Made by a program: the position numbers and the translations under genes. DNA of 64,000 nucleotides from positions 434,001 to 498,000 of the forward strand of contig NZ_BBNB01000002.1 of assembly GCF_000759835.1 (NCBI RefSeq), in the 5' to 3' direction. Of the stretch, positions 61,435 to 64,000 are shown piece after piece; position 1 is the first letter of the stretch, and each line of letters begins with the position of its first letter. Source of the stretch: Citrobacter sedlakii NBRC 105722 (GTDB taxonomy: Bacteria; Pseudomonadota; Gammaproteobacteria; Enterobacterales; Enterobacteriaceae). A model generated the notes under the pieces. That model worked only from the letters and a program-made list of their open reading frames with translations. It was not told the DNA's origin and did not search any database.

Positions 61435-61677
61435 ATGCCGAAGAAAAACGAGGCGCCCGTCAGCTTTGAAACATCGCTGAACGAGCTGGAGCAAATTGTA
61501 ACCCGTCTGGAAAGCGGCGATCTTCCGCTTGACGAGGCGCTGAACGAATTTGAACGTGGCGTGCAGCTGGCGCGTCAGGGCCAGGTTAAGCTGCAGCAGG
61601 CTGAACAGCGCGTGCAGATCCTGCTGTCTGACAACGAAGACGCAGAGACGACGCCTTTTACACCGGATAACGCGTAA
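61435..61677 (+). CDS. xseB: Exodeoxyribonuclease VII small subunit
   Basis: 80 residues, [48 protein letters not shown], a helical coiled-coil protein that wraps XseA in the nuclease. Its TAA stop is immediately followed by the ispA ATG, so translation is coupled. First gene of xseB-ispA-dxs. Confidence 0.97.
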   Translation: MPKKNEAPVSFETSLNELEQIVTRLESGDLPLDEALNEFERGVQLARQGQVKLQQAEQRVQILLSDNEDAETTPFTPDNA

Positions 61678-62577
61678 ATGGATTTTACCCAGCAGCTACA
61701 GGCTTGCGTGGAGCAGGCCAATCAGGCGCTAAACCGTTTTATCGCTCCACTGCCCTTTCAGAACACTCCCGTGGTCGAAACCATGTTGTATGGCGCATTA
61801 TTAGGGGGTAAACGCCTGCGCCCGTTTTTGGTTTACGCCACCGGCCAGATGTTTGGCGTCAGCAAGGGTACGCTGGACGCCCCGGCCGCCGCCGTTGAGT
61901 GCATTCACGCCTATTCGCTCATTCACGACGATTTACCGGCGATGGATGACGACGATTTGCGCCGCGGCCTGCCGACCTGCCACGTCAAATTTGGCGAAGC
62001 GAACGCCATTCTCGCTGGCGACGCCCTGCAAACGCTGGCGTTTTCCATCATCAGCGACGCGCCGATGCCGGAAGTGAGCGACCGCGATCGCATCGCGATG
62101 ATTTCCGAACTGGCGAACGCCAGTGGGATTGCGGGGATGTGCGGCGGTCAGGCGCTCGATCTGGACGCTGAAGGTAAGCAGGTGCCGCTGGACGCGCTGG
62201 AGAAAATCCACCGCCATAAAACCGGCGCATTGATCCGCGCCGCAGTGCGCCTGGGCGCGTTAAGCGCGGGCGAAAAAGGGCGAAACGCCCTGCCGATACT
62301 CGACAAATACGCAGAAAGTATCGGCCTGGCCTTCCAGGTTCAGGATGACATTCTGGATGTGGTGGGCGATACTGCAACGTTGGGTAAACGCCAGGGTGCC
62401 GACCAGCAGCTTGGCAAAAGTACCTATCCTGCACTTCTGGGTCTTGAGCAAGCCCGGAATAAAGCCCGGGATTTAATCGAAGAGGCCCGTCAGTCATTAA
62501 ACCAGCTGGCCGTTCAGTCTCTCGATACCTCGGCACTGGAAGCGCTAGCGGACTACATAATCCAGCGTGATAAATAA
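61678..62577 (+). CDS. ispA: (2E,6E)-farnesyl diphosphate synthase
   Basis: 299 residues. Condenses isopentenyl diphosphate with dimethylallyl and geranyl diphosphate. First Asp-rich motif in [17 protein letters not shown] (about 83-95), second in [13 protein letters not shown]. Its product feeds undecaprenyl phosphate, ubiquinone and heme O (CyoE). Follows xseB with no gap; dxs begins 23 bp after its stop. Confidence 0.98.
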   Translation: MDFTQQLQACVEQANQALNRFIAPLPFQNTPVVETMLYGALLGGKRLRPFLVYATGQMFGVSKGTLDAPAAAVECIHAYSLIHDDLPAMDDDDLRRGLPTCHVKFGEANAILAGDALQTLAFSIISDAPMPEVSDRDRIAMISELANASGIAGMCGGQALDLDAEGKQVPLDALEKIHRHKTGALIRAAVRLGALSAGEKGRNALPILDKYAESIGLAFQVQDDILDVVGDTATLGKRQGADQQLGKSTYPALLGLEQARNKARDLIEEARQSLNQLAVQSLDTSALEALADYIIQRDK

Positions 62578-62600
62578 ACAACCAATCCTATGGGCTTGCG

Positions 62601-64000
62601 ATGAGTTTTGATATAGCCAAATACCCTACCCTGGCACTGGTCGACTCCACCCAGGAGTTACGCCTTTTACCCAAAGAGAGTCTGCCGAAACTCTGCGACG
62701 AACTGCGCCGCTATCTTCTCGACAGCGTCAGTCGTTCCAGCGGACACTTCGCCTCCGGGCTGGGCACGGTGGAACTCACCGTGGCGCTGCATTATGTCTA
62801 TAACACGCCGTTTGACCAGCTTATCTGGGACGTGGGCCATCAGGCTTATCCGCACAAAATTCTCACGGGTCGCCGCGATAAAATCGGCACCATCCGCCAG
62901 AAAGGCGGCCTGCACCCATTCCCATGGCGCGGCGAGAGCGAATACGACGTCCTGAGCGTCGGTCACTCTTCGACGTCTATCAGCGCAGGAATTGGCATTG
63001 CCGTCGCCGCCGAAAAAGAGGGAAAAGATCGCCGCACCGTGTGCGTGATTGGCGACGGTGCGATCACCGCCGGTATGGCGTTTGAAGCAATGAACCACGC
63101 GGGCGATATCAAGCCGGACATGCTGGTGATCCTCAACGACAACGAAATGTCGATTTCCGAAAACGTCGGCGCGCTCAATAATCACCTGGCGCAGCTGCTT
63201 TCCGGCAAGCTCTACTCCTCGTTGCGTGAAGGCGGCAAGAAGGTCTTTTCTGGCGTACCGCCGATTAAAGAACTCCTGAAGCGCACAGAAGAACATATCA
63301 AAGGCATGGTGGTGCCGGGCACGCTGTTTGAAGAGCTGGGCTTTAACTATATCGGCCCTGTGGATGGTCACGACGTACTGGGACTTATCACGACGCTCAA
63401 GAATATGCGCGATCTGAAAGGTCCGCAGTTTCTGCACATCATGACCAAAAAAGGGCGTGGCTATGAGCCTGCCGAAAAAGATCCGATCACGTTCCATGCA
63501 GTGCCGAAATTCGATCCCTCCAGCGGCTGCCTGCCGAAAAGCAGCGGCGGCCTGCCGAGCTATTCGAAGATCTTTGGCGACTGGCTGTGCGAAACCGCAG
63601 CGAAAGACAGCAAGCTTATGGCGATTACCCCGGCCATGCGCGAAGGTTCCGGCATGGTCGAATTTTCGCGTAAATTCCCGGATCGCTATTTTGACGTCGC
63701 CATCGCCGAACAACATGCGGTAACCTTTGCCGCCGGTCTGGCGATTGGCGGCTACAAGCCGGTGGTGGCGATTTACTCCACCTTCCTGCAACGCGCCTAC
63801 GATCAGGTTATTCATGACGTGGCGATCCAGAAGCTGCCGGTGATGTTTGCCATTGATCGCGCCGGGATTGTCGGCGCCGACGGGCAGACCCACCAGGGGG
63901 CGTTCGATCTCTCGTATCTGCGCTGCCTGCCGGATATGGTTATCATGACCCCCAGCGATGAAAACGAATGCCGCCAGATGCTGTTTACCGGCTATCACTA
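62601..64000 (+). CDS. dxs: 1-deoxy-D-xylulose-5-phosphate synthase, N-terminal part
   Basis: First enzyme of the MEP isoprenoid pathway, thiamine-diphosphate dependent. About 466 codons are in the window; the right edge truncates it (E. coli: 620). It starts [18 protein letters not shown]. Motifs: [22 protein letters not shown] (His49), TPP motif [15 protein letters not shown] to [13 protein letters not shown], and the second-domain [16 protein letters not shown] with its catalytic Glu. No defect in the visible part. Confidence 0.97.
   Translation, partial: MSFDIAKYPTLALVDSTQELRLLPKESLPKLCDELRRYLLDSVSRSSGHFASGLGTVELTVALHYVYNTPFDQLIWDVGHQAYPHKILTGRRDKIGTIRQKGGLHPFPWRGESEYDVLSVGHSSTSISAGIGIAVAAEKEGKDRRTVCVIGDGAITAGMAFEAMNHAGDIKPDMLVILNDNEMSISENVGALNNHLAQLLSGKLYSSLREGGKKVFSGVPPIKELLKRTEEHIKGMVVPGTLFEELGFNYIGPVDGHDVLGLITTLKNMRDLKGPQFLHIMTKKGRGYEPAEKDPITFHAVPKFDPSSGCLPKSSGGLPSYSKIFGDWLCETAAKDSKLMAITPAMREGSGMVEFSRKFPDRYFDVAIAEQHAVTFAAGLAIGGYKPVVAIYSTFLQRAYDQVIHDVAIQKLPVMFAIDRAGIVGADGQTHQGAFDLSYLRCLPDMVIMTPSDENECRQMLFTGYH

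Noticed and set aside
62667..63998. Minus-strand open frame of 443 codons opposite dxs
   Set aside because: His/Arg/Ala-rich shadow; dxs on the plus strand has all its motifs.

Overview
This window is a chromosomal segment from a member of the Enterobacteriaceae. It has the E. coli 10-11 min gene order, read in the reverse orientation to E. coli K-12: htpG-recR-ybaB-dnaX-apt ... acrRAB ... glnK-amtB ... lon-clpXP-tig ... cyoABCDE ... thiI-xseB-ispA-dxs. Protein lengths and sequences are close to those of E. coli and Salmonella. Two features point to Citrobacter, Salmonella or a near relative rather than E. coli K-12: a cysteine desulfhydrase gene (cdsH type) divergent from decR, and zinc-independent L31/L36 paralogue genes beside pdeB. 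The species cannot be fixed from the sequence alone. There is no tRNA, rRNA operon, IS element or CRISPR array. The only structured RNA gene seen is 4.5S RNA (ffs).

Layout. 1-5.3 kb: minus-strand DNA and chaperone genes (htpG partial, recR, ybaB, dnaX, apt, ybaN). 5.4-7.1 kb: priC and ybaM on the plus strand, followed by an Rpn-family nuclease gene that K-12 lacks at this place. 7.1-15.8 kb: mscK, then the divergent acrR / acrAB efflux locus. 16.2-20.8 kb: tomB-hha, maa, ylaC, the Zur-box-controlled rpmE2-rpmJ2 pair, pdeB and ybaA. 20.8-23.5 kb: accessory stretch with a YczE-like membrane protein, its divergent MocR-type regulator and an overlapping two-gene ribbon-helix-helix cassette. 23.6-36.9 kb: ffs, atl, ybaY, tesB, glnK-amtB, mdlAB, decR/cdsH, cof, ybaE, queC, fadM. 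37-47 kb: protein quality control (ybaV, ppiD, hupB, lon, clpX, clpP, tig, bolA). 47.2-54.6 kb: yajG-ampG and the cytochrome bo3 oxidase operon. 54.7-56.0 kb: a three-gene insertion between cyoE and yajR that carries an orphan type VI secretion hcp. 56.1-64 kb: yajR, yajQ, panE, yajL, thiI, and the isoprenoid-linked xseB-ispA-dxs operon (dxs cut by the window end).

Regulatory signals that can be read directly include sigma-32 promoters at htpG, lon and clpP, an AcrR operator, a Zur box, a sigma-54 promoter plus NtrC site at glnK, a perfect PdhR box before cyoA, a FadR-like site before fadM, the dnaX frameshift signal and many hairpin terminators.

The most interesting accessory content is: (i) the hcp / membrane-segment protein / DUF1493-like module at 54.7-56.0 kb, a candidate orphan T6SS effector cassette; (ii) the Rpn nuclease gene with a strong internal ribosome binding site that could make an in-frame C-terminal antitoxin; and (iii) the translationally overlapping RHH plus 72-residue pair next to ffs.
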